A program made the position numbers and the translations under genes. This document shows, in pieces, positions 25,661-36,480 of a stretch of DNA of 64,000 nt; position 1 is the first letter of the stretch; each line of letters begins with the position of its first letter. Under the pieces are notes generated by a model. It saw only the letters and a program-made list of their open reading frames with translations. It was not told where the DNA came from and ran no database searches. Source of the stretch: Bolinopsis microptera (taxonomy: Eukaryota > Ctenophora > Tentaculata > Lobata > Bolinopsidae). Where the stretch lies: assembly GCF_026151205.1 (NCBI RefSeq), contig NC_087077.1, positions 4,342,001 to 4,406,000 of the forward strand, in the 5' to 3' direction.

Positions 25661-27572
25661 CTAGTTCTCACTTGAAACTAGCCGGGTAGCTAGTTACTCT
25701 AGTTCTCACTTGAAACTAGCCGGGTAGCTAGTTACTCTAGTTGTCACTTGAAACTAGCCGGGTAGCTAGTTACTCTAGTTCTCACTTGAAACTAGCCGGG
25801 TGGCTAGTTACTCTAGTTCTCACTTGAAACTAGCCGGGTGGCTAGTTACTCTAGTTGTCACTTGAAACTAGCCGGGTGGCTAGTTACTCTAGTTCTCACT
25901 TGAAACTAGCCGGGTAGCTAGTTACTCTAGTTCTCACTTGAAACTAGCCGGGTAGCTAGTTACTCTAGTTCTCACTTGAAACTAGCCGGGTAGCTAGTTA
26001 CTCTAGTTCTCACTTGAAACTAGCCGGATAGCTAGTTACTCTAGTTCTCACTTGAAACTAGCCGGATAGCTAGTTACTCTAGTTCTCACTTGAAACTAGC
26101 CGGGTAGCTAGTTACTCTAGTTCTCACTTGAAACTAGCCGGGTAGCTAGTTACTCTAGTTCTCACTTGAAACTAGCCGGGTAGCTAGTTACTCTAGTTGT
26201 CACTTGAAACTAGCCGGGTAGCTAGTTACTCTAGTTGTCACTTGAAACTAGCCGGGTGGCTAGTTACTCTAGTTGTCACTTGAAACTAGCCGGGTAGCTA
26301 GTTACTCTAGTTCTCACTTGAAACTAGCCGGGTGGCTAGTTACTCTAGTTCTCACTTGAAACTAGCCGGGTGGCTAGTTACTCTAGTTCTCACTTGAAAC
26401 TAGCCGGGTGGCTAGTTACTCTAGTTCTCACTTGAAACTAGCCGGGTAGCTAGTTACTCTAGTTCTCACTTGGAACTAGCCGGGTAGCTAGTTACTCTAG
26501 TTCTCACTTGGAACTAGCCGGGTAGCTAGTTACTCTAGTTCTCACTTGAAACTAGCCGGGTAGCTAGTTACTCTAGTTCTCACTTGAAACTAGCCGGGTA
26601 GCTAGTTACTCTAGTTCTCACTTGAAACTAGCCGGGTAGCTAGTTACTCTAGTTCTCACTTGAAACTAGCCGGGTAGCTAGTTACTCTAGTTCTCACTTG
26701 AAACTAGCCGGGTAGCTAGTTACTCTAGTTCTCACTTGAAACTAGCCGGGTAGCTAGTTACTCTAGTTCTCACTTGAAACTAGCCGGGTAGCTAGTTACT
26801 CTAGTTCTCACTTGAAACTAGCCGGGTAGCTAGTTACTCTAGTTCTCACTTGAAACTAGCCGGGTAGCTAGTTACTCTAGTTCTCACTTGAAACTAGCCG
26901 GGTAGCTAGTTACTCTAGTTCTCACTTGAAACTAGCCGGGTAGCTAGTTACTCTAGTTCTCACTTGAAACTAGCCGGGTAGCTAGTTACTCTAGTTCTCA
27001 CTTGAAACTAGCCGGGTAGCTAGTTACTCTAGTTCTCACTTGAAACTAGCCGGGTAGCTAGTTACTCTAGTTCTCACTTGAAACTAGCCGGGTAGCTAGT
27101 TACTCTAGTTCTCACTTGAAACTAGCCGGGTAGCTAGTTACTCTAGTTCTCACTTGAAACTAGCCGGGTAGCTAGTTACTCTAGTTCTCACTTGAAACTA
27201 GCCGGTTAGCTAGTTACTCTAGTTCTCACTTGAAACTAGCCGGGTAGCTAGTTACTCTAGTTCTCACTTGAAACTAGCCGGATAGCTAGTTACTCTAGTT
27301 CTCACTTGAAACTAGCCGGGTAGCTAGTTACTCTAGTTCTCACTTGAAACTAGCCGGGTAGCTAGTTACTCTAGTTCTCACTTGAAACTAGCCGGGTAGC
27401 TAGTTACTCTAGTTCTCACTTGAAACTAGCCGGGTAGCTAGTTACTCTAGTTCTCACTTGAAACTAGCCGGGTAGCTAGTTACTCTAGTTCTCACTTGAA
27501 ACTAGCCGGGTAGCTAGTTACTCTAGTTCTCACTTGAAACTAGCCGGTTAGCTAGTTACTCTAGCTCTCACT
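25661..27572. repeat. 38-bp minisatellite, about 50 copies, hairpin-forming
   Basis: The unit starts CTCACTTGAAACTAGCCGGG and ends TAGCTAGTTACTCTAGTT. Copies are very uniform, with a few single-base variants (GGTAG/GGTGG/GGATAG, TTCTC/TTGTC). Every unit contains AACTAGC and its complement GCTAGTT separated by six bases, so single strands could form a chain of about 50 small hairpins. Confidence 0.96.
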
Positions 27573-27985
27573 TCTCCTTACAACAACCTATGAACACCGT
27601 CTAGACCGGACTGCTAGCTAAATATATCAGCTAAATAAGAAACAGTTACAGAGTGACTTACTCTGTATCAGACCATATTCACAGTAATTAGATGGTAGTA
27701 GACATGTACTTCATTTGAGAGCTACTTGTGCAGTTTGCAGGTTTGAACTCTAGTCAGGGCACGAGGAATTAGTATTGGAGACAGTAGTGACAGTAAGGAT
27801 TTGGAAGTAGAGAGTCAGGAATATGGATATAGAAATGAACCACTACTAGTAAAGTAGTAACAATATAGGAACACATGAGTAGATATCCTGTTCTGAAGCT
27901 GCATTTTGTTTCTAGAACAAACAGCTGCCACATACTAAACAGTAAAGCTACCACATACACTTTATAGTCTGAGAGAGGAAGGGGT
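27573..27985. other. No gene recognised
   Basis: Unique sequence between two repeats, with no supportable exon. Confidence 0.45.
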
Positions 27986-28245
27986 CAGTGGCGTAACAAA
28001 GGCCCCCGCTTCTTCCCCGAATTGTAGGTCTTCTTTTACGAAAAATCGTCTGATTTGGCAGAAAGATGTATCATATCCCAGCCATTGCCAACTTAACGTT
28101 CGGTCAACGCGAAAAAAGTTGTAGGGGTGCCAAAAAAAGATTTAATTTTTTTCTTCTCTTTTTTAGAACTCTAGAACATGTTACTGTAGGAGCGTCATAA
28201 AATTTCAGCGGGGGTGCTAGCGAGTGGTAATTCGTTACGCTACTG
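27986..28245. mobile_element. hAT-type MITE, degraded
   Basis: It begins CAGTGGCGTAAC and ends GTTACGCTACTG, near-perfect terminal inverted repeats shared with two other copies in the window (45741 and 48657). The 8-bp flanks GAAGGGGT and GGGAGGGT agree at only 5 of 8 places, consistent with an older insertion. No transposase frame is present. Confidence 0.7.
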
Positions 28246-28374
28246 GGGAGGGTCGGACTGTATCATGAGACGAGATTACAGCTGAAGTCTGCTGATAAAA
28301 TCTCTTTCCGCCATCTATAACACCTATAATCAGACCAAATACATTAATAACGCAAATTAAATCAAGGAATTACA

Positions 28375-28883
28375 AGACCTGGTCTAGCTACTAATACAGG
28401 GACCCAGAGGCAGGACCTCGTCTAGCTATCAATACAGGGACCCAGAGGCAGGACCTCGTCTAGCTATCAATACAGGGACCCAGAGGCAGGACCTCGTCTA
28501 GCTATCAATACAGGGACCCAGAGGCAGGACCTCGTCTAGCTATCAATACAGGGACCCAGAGGCAGGACCTCGTCTAGCTATCAATACAGGGACCCAGAGG
28601 CAGGACCTCGTCTAGCTATTAATACAGGGACCCAGAGGCAGGACCTCGTCTAGCTATCAATACAGGGACCCAGAGGCAGGACCTCGTCTAGCTATCAATA
28701 CAGAGACCCAGAGGCAGGACCTCGTCTAGCTATCAATACAGGGACCCAGAGGCAGGACCTCGTCTAGCTATCAATACAGGGACCCAGAGGCAGGACCTCG
28801 TCTAGCTATCAATACAGGGACCCAGAGGCAGGACCTCGTCTAGCTTTGAATACAGGGACCCAGAGGCAGGACCTCGTCTAGCT
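28375..28883. repeat. 38-bp minisatellite, 13 copies
   Basis: The unit starts AGGACCTCGTCTAGCTATCA and ends CAGGGACCCAGAGGC. Copies are almost identical. The period equals that of the array at 25661, but apart from a TCTAGCTA-like core the sequences are unrelated. Confidence 0.94.
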
Positions 28884-30914
28884 GGGAAGGGGAGCAGGAG
28901 AACAGGTGCAGTAATTCTAACCAAGGATTAACTGCCAAACAAGGCAAGTAGGACGTTGTGCTTGTTTGATCAACAACACTACAGCATTACTACTAACCCT
29001 TCATTTCCACTGGTAGACGGATACGTAACACAATAACCCAGACAGACCACTAAATGCTTCCAGACATAAGCAGGATTAAAACCAGGGTCGCCTAATTTGG
29101 ATGTTCGAGTGGTTAATATAAATTACCAAGCAGACATTGGACCTTTAAGTATTGCATAATCCATATGGTTTGACGTCAAGTGAAATAAACATTAACCCGA
29201 CTAAACTTACACAACGCGGACTTTACGAATACGATTGGACCTAAGAACCCATAATTTATGAAATAGAAAGGTCTTTGTCTAAACAAATTACTGATCAGGA
29301 ACAGGTGAGTATTGTCCCCAAATAAATTATATATTTATACCTCTTCTGATAATGGTATCCATGGTAATGATATCCATGGTAATGGTATCCATGGGACTTT
29401 AAGTTGACGCTACGTAACTAGACCTGATCCGGGATCAGCTAGACCACTAAGTATCCGAATAACTTCTGACTGGAGTTTCGGACTAGAACTTTCCTTTTGG
29501 AAGCGCCTCAAACGGAAAACGTTCCAATTAGAAGCCTTTTCAATATACAGGATATACTCATAGATTATTTGGGAGGCACTAGTCTTTATTATATTATCCA
29601 TTCCTTACGCTAATAGACATAGCAATCGGCATGACACGAATCCATTCAATGGCTTAGAAAATGTAAAGTTCGTAGTATAGTAGGCTTAACTTTAACTTTA
29701 CTCTAACACGACAGGATTTGTAAATTTTATATTTTCAATCCAACTACTCGGGACTTTTGGTTTAATATTATGTCTTCTGAGTTACAAAATGTCTTCTACA
29801 GGGTAGAAGTAATGTGCGAAACCGTAAAAAACGGCACAAAACTTGGACATGGACAGGGCTGTTGATTGTGAAAGTATTAGAGTAAACGCCCCAATTACAT
29901 ATTTACTTACTTAAAGGAATTAGATGAACATTTAACGTATGGTTGACAAAGCGTGTAACTGGAGGCCAGGGCCATTAAACCAAGTTAAAAGTTAGCTAGT
30001 CGAGTTTATTAGAAATTGGAAGGAATCATCCATATAGGAACCTCAAGCTGTCAAAATCAAACAACCAAAACAAAAATCTATTTTGTATTTTATCAATTGA
30101 TTGTTCTCCGTGTAATCGATAACCAGATAACTAGAGTGACTAGCTACCAGTAATAAAACTAACGTGGTAAAGATAGCAGGACCACAAATAATTCGCAATA
30201 ACGCTCCTTTTTATAACAGTTGTGAACTAAACTGCCTTTTTTAGGTGGGAATCCCACATCATTTAGTGTGTTTCAAACATAATTAAACTTCTGCTTAACC
30301 CAACTCTTTAGTTGTTCGTGCTGCACTCAAATTATACAAATAAAATTAAAGGCGTGCGTGGTGGTGTGGCAAATCACTATCAGCGACAAAATATCCATAA
30401 AACTCATAATAATAATAACATAATTAAGGTAGAAATTAATTGGGCGCTGCACCACACTGCTGCAGGGGAAGCAGACTAAGTTGAAAGGCAGAGCCAGAAT
30501 TGTCGCTGACAGGAGGACGGAAGATATTTGTAATAAGAATACTTATTATAATACTGATACTATTATAATGTACTGGAAATATTGTGGCACTGCCACCACC
30601 CTGGTAGTGATCGTGAACTTGGCCGTGTTGCCACATCTTACCACATCCTCCCACGCCCAGTCTAACCAGCTTGATTCAATTAATTCCCCCAGTACACAAA
30701 CCCGGCAATTAATTCTCTAAGTTAGCTGGTAAAACCAGCACTATTTAGCACCCAGTTTGCTTGCAGTTCTGTTCCACCATCTCAACGCTCTGCTGCTTTG
30801 TTTTTAGTTTCTCAATCAGGGCCTCTTCTAGCAGTAGCAGACTGCTTTCTTATTCTCTTTTTCAGACGAAGCCAGCTAAATATCGACTTGTTGCATTATC
30901 CAAGCTTATATACC
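28884..30914. other. Intergenic, possible 5' UTR intron of the next gene
   Basis: I see no supportable coding exon. A strong acceptor-like site (CTTATTCTCTTTTTCAG, ending about 30864) lies about 50 bp before the ATG of the Ly6-like gene, so an upstream non-coding exon may exist. The open frames at 30436-31052 are otherwise unremarkable. Confidence 0.4.
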
Positions 30915-33803
30915 ATGTTTCTGATCGCCCTTGCTTTCGTTTTCTCCGTAACAACTGTCAATACATTTGACGAAATCGTTTGGCAGAAGCGAGGTATGAC
31001 TTGGTATTTCTATCCTAATCTGGCAACATATTATATGACTCATACTTCTTAATTTGATATGTTTCAGCGGAAATATAATGACCTAATAAATTGCATGAAG
31101 TATAAAGTAATAACTAAAACATGTCCACTAAAACATGTCCACACCACAGCAGTGCACTGCAAGCAGTGTATAGAAAGTACCCACATATCAGCACGCTACA
31201 CGAAATACAGGTCCTCTAACGGACTCCAGTTGGCAGTGTGCCCGGTTTACGAGTGTTCCAGAACACACGACCAGTGTAGAGCCACTAGCTACAGTGTCCT
31301 GGATACTCAACACACTCTCTGGTCTTGTGGGTATAGTGCTACCGAACCAGGTAATGTTCAGTACAACTACTAGATCAGTAACCTTTATATCTCTAGATAG
31401 AGAAACAGTTACCAGATCAGTAACCATTATATATCTAGATAGAGAAACAGTTACCAGATCAGTAACCTTTATATCTCTAGATAGAGAAACAGTTGCCAGA
31501 TCAGTAACATTTATATCTCTAGATAGAGAAACAGTTACCAGATCAGTAACATTTATATCTCTAGATAGAGAAACAGTTGCCAGATCAGTAACCTTTATAT
31601 CTCTAGATAGAGAAACAGTTGCCAGATCAGTAACATTTATATCTCTAGATAGAGAAACAGTTGCCAGATCAGTAACCTTTATATCTCTAGATAGAGAAAC
31701 AGTTGCCAGATCAGTAACCTTTATATCTCTAGATAGAGAAACAGTTGCCAGATCAGTAACCTTTATATCTCTAGATAGAGAAACAGTTGCCAGATCAGTA
31801 ACCTTTATATCTCTAGATAGAGAAACAGTTACCAGATCAGTAACATTTATATCTCTAGATAGAGAAACAGTTGCCAGATCAGTAACCTTTATATCTCTAG
31901 ATAGAGAAACAGTTACCAGATCAGTAACCTTTATATCTCTAGATAGAGAAACAGTTGCCAGATCAGTAACCTTTATATCTCTAGATAGAGAAACAGTTGC
32001 CAGATCAGTAACCTTTATATCTCTAGATAGAGAAACAGTTGCCAGATCAGTAACCTTTATATCTCTAGATAGAGAAACAGTTGCCAGATCAGTAACATTT
32101 ATATCTCTAGATAGAGAAACAGTTACCAGATCAGTAACATTTATATCTCTAGATAGAGAAACAGTTGCCAGATCAGTAACCTTTATATCTCTAGATAGAG
32201 AAACAGTTGCCAGATCAGTACCCTTTATATCTCTAGATAGAGAAACAGTTGCCAGATCAGTAACATTTATATCTCTAGATAGAGAAACAGTTGCCAGATC
32301 AGTACCCTTTATATCTCTAGATAGAGAAACAGTTGCCAGATCAGTAACCTTTATATCTCTAGATAGAGAAACAGTTGCCAGATCAGTACCCTTTATATCT
32401 CTAGATAGAGAAACAGTTGCCAGATCAGTACCCTTTATATCTCTAGATAGAGAAACAGTTGCCAGATCAGTACCCTTTATATCTCTAGATAGAGAAACAG
32501 TTGCCAGATCAGTAACCTTTATATCTCTAGATAGAGAAACAGTTGCCAGATCAGTAACATTTATATCTCTAGATAGAGAAACAGTTGCCAGATCAGTACC
32601 CTTTATATCTCTAGATAGAGAAACAGTTGCCAGATCAGTACCCTTTATATCTCTAGATAGAGAAACAGTTGCCAGATCAGTAACCTTTATATCTCTAGAT
32701 AGAGAAACAGTTGCCAGATCAGTAACATTTATATCTCTAGATAGAGAAACAGTTGCCAGATCAGTAACATTTATATCTCTAGATAGAGAAACAGTTGCCA
32801 GATCAGTAACATTTATATCTCTAGATAGAGAAACAGTTGCCAGATCAGTACCCTTTATATCTCTAGATAGAGAAACAGTTGCCAGATCAGTAACATTTAT
32901 ATCTCTAGATAGAGAAACAGTTGCCAGATCAGTAACATTTATATCTCTAGATAGAGAAACAGTTGCCAGATCAGTAACCTTTATATCTCTAGATAGAGAA
33001 ACAGTTACCAGATCAGTAACCTTTATATCTCTAGATAGAGAAACAGTTGCCAGATCAGTAACCTTTATATCTCTAGATAGAGAAACAGTTGCCAGATCAG
33101 TAACCTTTATATCTCTAGATAGAGAAACAGTTGCCAGATCAGTAACCTTTATATCTCTAGATAGAGAAACAGTTACCAGATCAGTAACCTTTATATCTCT
33201 AGATAGAGAAACAGTTACCAGATCAGTAACATTTATATCTCTAGATAGAGAAACAGTTGCCAGATCAGTAACCTTTATATCTCTAGATAGAGAAACAGTT
33301 GCCAGATACCGTTTCTAATCGTACTACATGCTTCATATACTATTCTAACTGTTGTAAAAAGTTTCCAATAAAATGTAAAATATTTGACGAACACAACTGT
33401 TACAGCTAATATCTGTGAGATAGTACAAGAATACCTGCCAATATCCCGGAACTGCCAGTCTCGCGAGGTAGGGCCTGAACCAAGGCCGGAATACTACAAC
33501 CACCCAACAGTAGAGATAGAGACCACCTCAAAATCTTACACCACAGAGGAGGCAGCGACCAACACTCACACGATTGCATCTTTACATCCAGATTCAAATA
33601 AATTGGGGAGGGAATCAGACCTTGAGTCAGTAGTAGGGGGCAGTGACAATAGTAGTAGGGAGGGTAGAGAAGAACAAATCAAGCAGAGTGGGGGTTATTT
33701 TCATGGAGGGGAGGAGGACTCGACTGGATCGAGCGTGGCCAGTCTTAATGCAAGCTTTTCTTTTCTGATTATATTACTTCTCTTTGCTCAAGCTGTGGTA
33801 TGA
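30915..33803 (+). CDS. Secreted, probably GPI-anchored Cys-rich Ly6/three-finger-like protein
   Basis: Three exons: 30915-30993, 31150-31350 and 33406-33803. Both introns are phase 1 and the model closes at 225 residues. Residues 1-16 form a signal peptide (MFLIALAFVFSVTTVNT). The mature part opens HCKQC (Cys30, Cys33) and has eight cysteines in about 85 residues, including an EC-x6-C step. This fits the Ly6/uPAR three-finger fold, though the spacing is not a textbook match. A long Ser/Thr/Glu-rich, probably glycosylated stalk follows. The chain ends in a hydrophobic tail (FSFLIILLLFAQAVV) after small residues, as for GPI attachment. Such proteins act at the outer cell surface; ligand unknown. 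Intron 2 is almost wholly a 42-bp minisatellite. The first exon and its acceptor partner are the least certain parts. Confidence 0.6.
31372..33307. repeat. 42-bp minisatellite, about 46 copies, inside an intron
   Basis: The unit starts AGATCAGTAACCTTTATATC and continues TCTAGATAGAGAAACAGTTGCC. The array begins about 21 bp after the donor of the Ly6-like gene's exon 2 and ends about 100 bp before the acceptor of exon 3. Variants are ACC/ACA/CCC and GTTGCC/GTTACC. The period is 3x14 without stops, giving a 674-codon open frame of a 14-residue repeat. That frame is not the gene's frame and I treat it as non-coding. Confidence 0.95.
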
Positions 33804-34090
33804 GGGTCCGTATGTAATTTCCCAGCTGCTTACGCTGATGGTACAGTTATTTCATCTAATATTTTCATCTGATTTCGCATTGTTCAAGAGTTTAATCTCA
33901 TCATGACTATCTTACCAAGTAAACAGACAAAGAAATTCGGTTTTGCATTAGAGTGTAAATTCGAAATGTTATGTCAACAAAATATTATAAGACCAAAATA
34001 TTATAAGACCAAAATATTATCTGAAATTATCCATCCAGTAAAAACAGTGTGCTACTCTAACTCTAGCACAGCTAGAGATGTCGGGTGATT

Positions 34091-34096
34091 AATAAA
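34091..34096 (+). terminator. Polyadenylation signal AATAAA, Ly6-like gene
   Basis: AATAAA lies 288 nt after the stop of the Ly6-like gene and only 7 nt before the last codon of the convergent homeobox gene. Cleavage would therefore fall inside the homeobox coding sequence on the opposite strand. Confidence 0.5.
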
Positions 34097-34102
34097 AGAT
34101 TA

Positions 34103-35155
34103 TTATTGTTTGAGATCGACTATTCCAGTCTTGGCCGCGAGTTCCAGCATTTCCATACTCTTCTTTTCTTTCCTCATCTTTGCTCTCTTGTTCTGAAACC
34201 AGACTGTTATTGATCTTAACGAAACTCCCAAAGAAGAGGCAAGCTTCTCCCTTTTAGCTCCTCTGGCAAAATCTGATTCGGCAAAAGCAGCTTCCAGAAG
34301 TTTCAGGTCTTGTGATGAAAACTCGGTTCGTTTCTTCTCTTTCTTGATTTTTCCTCCACCAGGATTCTGTGCTGGATATTCGAACAGATGATAAGGGAAG
34401 TCAATACCTACAGGTTGTTGATTAGGGAGCGGTAGTGAGGTAACAGGGAGCGGTAGTGCGCTAACTGAACTGCAGACTGTGCTAGTAGAAATAGGATACT
34501 GATAGTTACGGGGAGTTGCCTCAGTTCGTGACTGAATATGCTCTGATATAGGAGGGTAACCAGGACTGAAGGTAGTAGTTGTCTGGTTAGGAACACTAGG
34601 CTCTGAGATAGGAAGGTAGCCAGGACTGAAGGTAGTAGTTGTCTGGTTAGGAACACTAGGCTCTGAGATAGGAGGGTAGCCAGGACTGAAGGTAGTAGTT
34701 GTCTGGTTAGGAGCAGGTTCAGGAGTGGAAGAGTCTGCAGACACGTGCATATAGCGGGTAGTTTGAGAGGAGATGTAATAAGGATTACCCACTGTACCTG
34801 AACTTGGAGGACAATAGTAACTTGAGGGGAGAGGCATGGTGGTGGGATACTCAGTTTCAGATGAGATACTGACTGGTACGCAGTAATCCTCATCATCCAG
34901 CTTGTAAGAAGGGGTCTCTCCAGTTTCAGGGCTAAAGTGTTTAACACCAGGTTTCTGTGTGTTCTGATAGGGGTAACCGTAGTAACCCTCCGCAGAACTA
35001 CCTGAACTAGTCGGTACTCTGACATCAGCGTAGCAGACTGATTGGTAGGTAGGAGTGTAGTTTGCAGGATAGGCAGGGTCTGTTGTCTCTTGTTCCCACG
35101 GTAGTGTGATAATCGGGTAAGTGTAAGAGATGGGATTATAGCTGGAGGTGTTCAT
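34103..35155 (-). CDS. Homeodomain transcription factor, intronless, divergent
   Basis: The product is 350 residues in a single exon. Residues 1-250 are Tyr/Pro/Ser/Thr-rich, low complexity and probably an activation region. They include three in-frame copies of a 20-residue repeat (PNQTTTTFSPGY) encoded at 34554-34720. A basic stretch (GGGKIKKEKKR) leads into the homeodomain at about 272-331. It keeps the key positions Arg5, Leu16, Phe20, Trp48, Phe49, Gln50, Asn51 and Arg53 (ITVWFQNKRAKMRK). Position 52 is Lys instead of Arg and 54 is Ala. Helix 1-2 (SDFARGAKREKLASSLGVS) is unlike Antp-class sequences. Gln50 fits PRD-like or ANTP-like families, but I cannot assign one. It would act in the nucleus as a sequence-specific DNA-binding regulator. 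The start is the first ATG after a TATA box about 70 bp upstream. Confidence 0.9.
   Translation of the reverse strand: MNTSSYNPISYTYPIITLPWEQETTDPAYPANYTPTYQSVCYADVRVPTSSGSSAEGYYGYPYQNTQKPGVKHFSPETGETPSYKLDDEDYCVPVSISSETEYPTTMPLPSSYYCPPSSGTVGNPYYISSQTTRYMHVSADSSTPEPAPNQTTTTFSPGYPPISEPSVPNQTTTTFSPGYLPISEPSVPNQTTTTFSPGYPPISEHIQSRTEATPRNYQYPISTSTVCSSVSALPLPVTSLPLPNQQPVGIDFPYHLFEYPAQNPGGGKIKKEKKRTEFSSQDLKLLEAAFAESDFARGAKREKLASSLGVSLRSITVWFQNKRAKMRKEKKSMEMLELAAKTGIVDLKQ
34554..34720 (-). repeat. In-frame 60-bp coding repeat, 3 copies
   Basis: Three tandem 60-bp units within the homeobox gene, differing by a few bases (for example GGAGGG/GGAAGG). They encode three near-identical 20-residue Thr/Pro-rich units. 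Because the unit length is a multiple of three, copy-number change would alter protein length without a frameshift. Confidence 0.9.
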
Positions 35156-36397
35156 TGGAAATATTATTAGATTGGTTGAAAGAGAAGAATAGTTTAATAC
35201 TCACACTCATCACATGCCTACCTATATATATGCTTTCTCCAGAGCAATGATTCGCTTCATTACGATACGTTACGATATCTCCAGTACAGTAGAGCTCCTC
35301 TTCAAACTCACCTGACGATTAGACCTCGGGTCACGATACGAAAGCGGACGAAAAGACTACGAAGCGAAGAAGAGACTTATATACCGGTCTCACATGACCA
35401 GGGCAGTGGCCGTAATGGGGCTGGTCACGTGAGTAGAGAACGGAGCCGCGTGATAGGAGGTCGATGTCATGTGATATCAGCGTGTAAAGGAGTGTGTAGG
35501 AGTGGTGATGTGATACTAGACTATTACCAAAACATGAGGGGATCATGCTGCAAGTCTCCTTGCGGAAGAGTTTTCCCAAACACTTATTTACTTTTAATTT
35601 ATCTCTGATGGAGTAACCTTGTGACTGTAAGGAGAAATTGTACAAATTGTTAGGATGTTTTTTAAATAAACAAACGATACTTACAACGATTAACTGCTAC
35701 AACTAATAGTATGTAATAATTTAAATGGGAACAAGGTATGAATCTGTGTCATCAAGCTAATGGATAAAATGACGATCATTCATAATTTTAAAAAGTAGAA
35801 TTTCGTATCATCAACCAATGAACTTCATATTATTAACTTACCGCTATTATTTTAACGGTTACACTACGAAATTTGAAGAATTGACCAAAACCGAAGATGG
35901 GAAACGTCACTTCCGATTAAAAATATTTGATGCAAATACAATTATCTTCAAAAAGCATCAATTAGTATAAATTTAAAATATTAAAAGGGCAGGCGTAATA
36001 AACAGCTCAAATATTGTAAATTAACAAATAATTTTAAAGGCGGATACATAATCTAGATGATTGTCAAACACTTTAAAATCAACCCATTATTATTTTAACA
36101 ATTAATCAAGTCCTTAAATCATCTTATTTTGTTTATGAAAATATATTATTCTAATTTTATGAATACATTACATTGTCAACCGAATTGCCTTGAGACAGAT
36201 GCGTGATGGTAAATGGTTTGTTGCTCTCACTAAATACAAATTTTATAAATGCCACGTCATTAACGGAAATAATTTAAATCAACAAACGTTCTTACAATTA
36301 AATAAATTATTGTGAGTTCACCAAGTAAAGCTTCATATGCAATTTCTAACTCCCTTAGATCTGTAAAATTCAAAAGGCATAACAGCCATTAGATAAG
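35156..36397. other. Intergenic; homeobox promoter region and beyond
   Basis: No coding exon is supported. Positions 35331-35645 hold an open minus frame without family resemblance. The rest, toward the Rab 3' end, is AT-rich. Confidence 0.45.
35223..35230 (-). promoter_or_regulatory. TATA box of the homeobox gene
   Basis: TATATATA on the minus strand, about 70 bp upstream of the ATG at 35155. This would place transcription start near 35195 with a short 5' UTR. Confidence 0.5.
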
Positions 36398-36445
36398 AAC
36401 AAACGCTATATGAACTCTACATGTAAAGTTCATATAGCGTTTGTT
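36398..36445 (-). ncRNA. Perfect 19-bp hairpin in the presumed Rab 3' UTR
   Basis: AACAAACGCTATATGAACT (36398-36416) and its exact complement (36427-36445) flank a 10-nt loop. On the Rab strand it lies 36-83 nt after the stop codon, so it would be in the 3' UTR of the mRNA. Function unknown: it could be an RNA element, a small-RNA precursor, or a leftover of a small inverted-repeat element. Confidence 0.5.
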
Positions 36446-36480
36446 AATATTTGCATTACATAATTAATGTATTAACTTAA

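Noticed and set aside
31294-33318. A 674-codon open frame of a 14-residue repeat
   Set aside because: It lies in the intron of a well-supported three-exon gene, in another frame, and follows from the 42-bp period.
34408-35025. 205-codon minus-strand frame
   Set aside because: Shadow of the homeobox gene in another frame, explained by its repetitive Thr/Pro codons.
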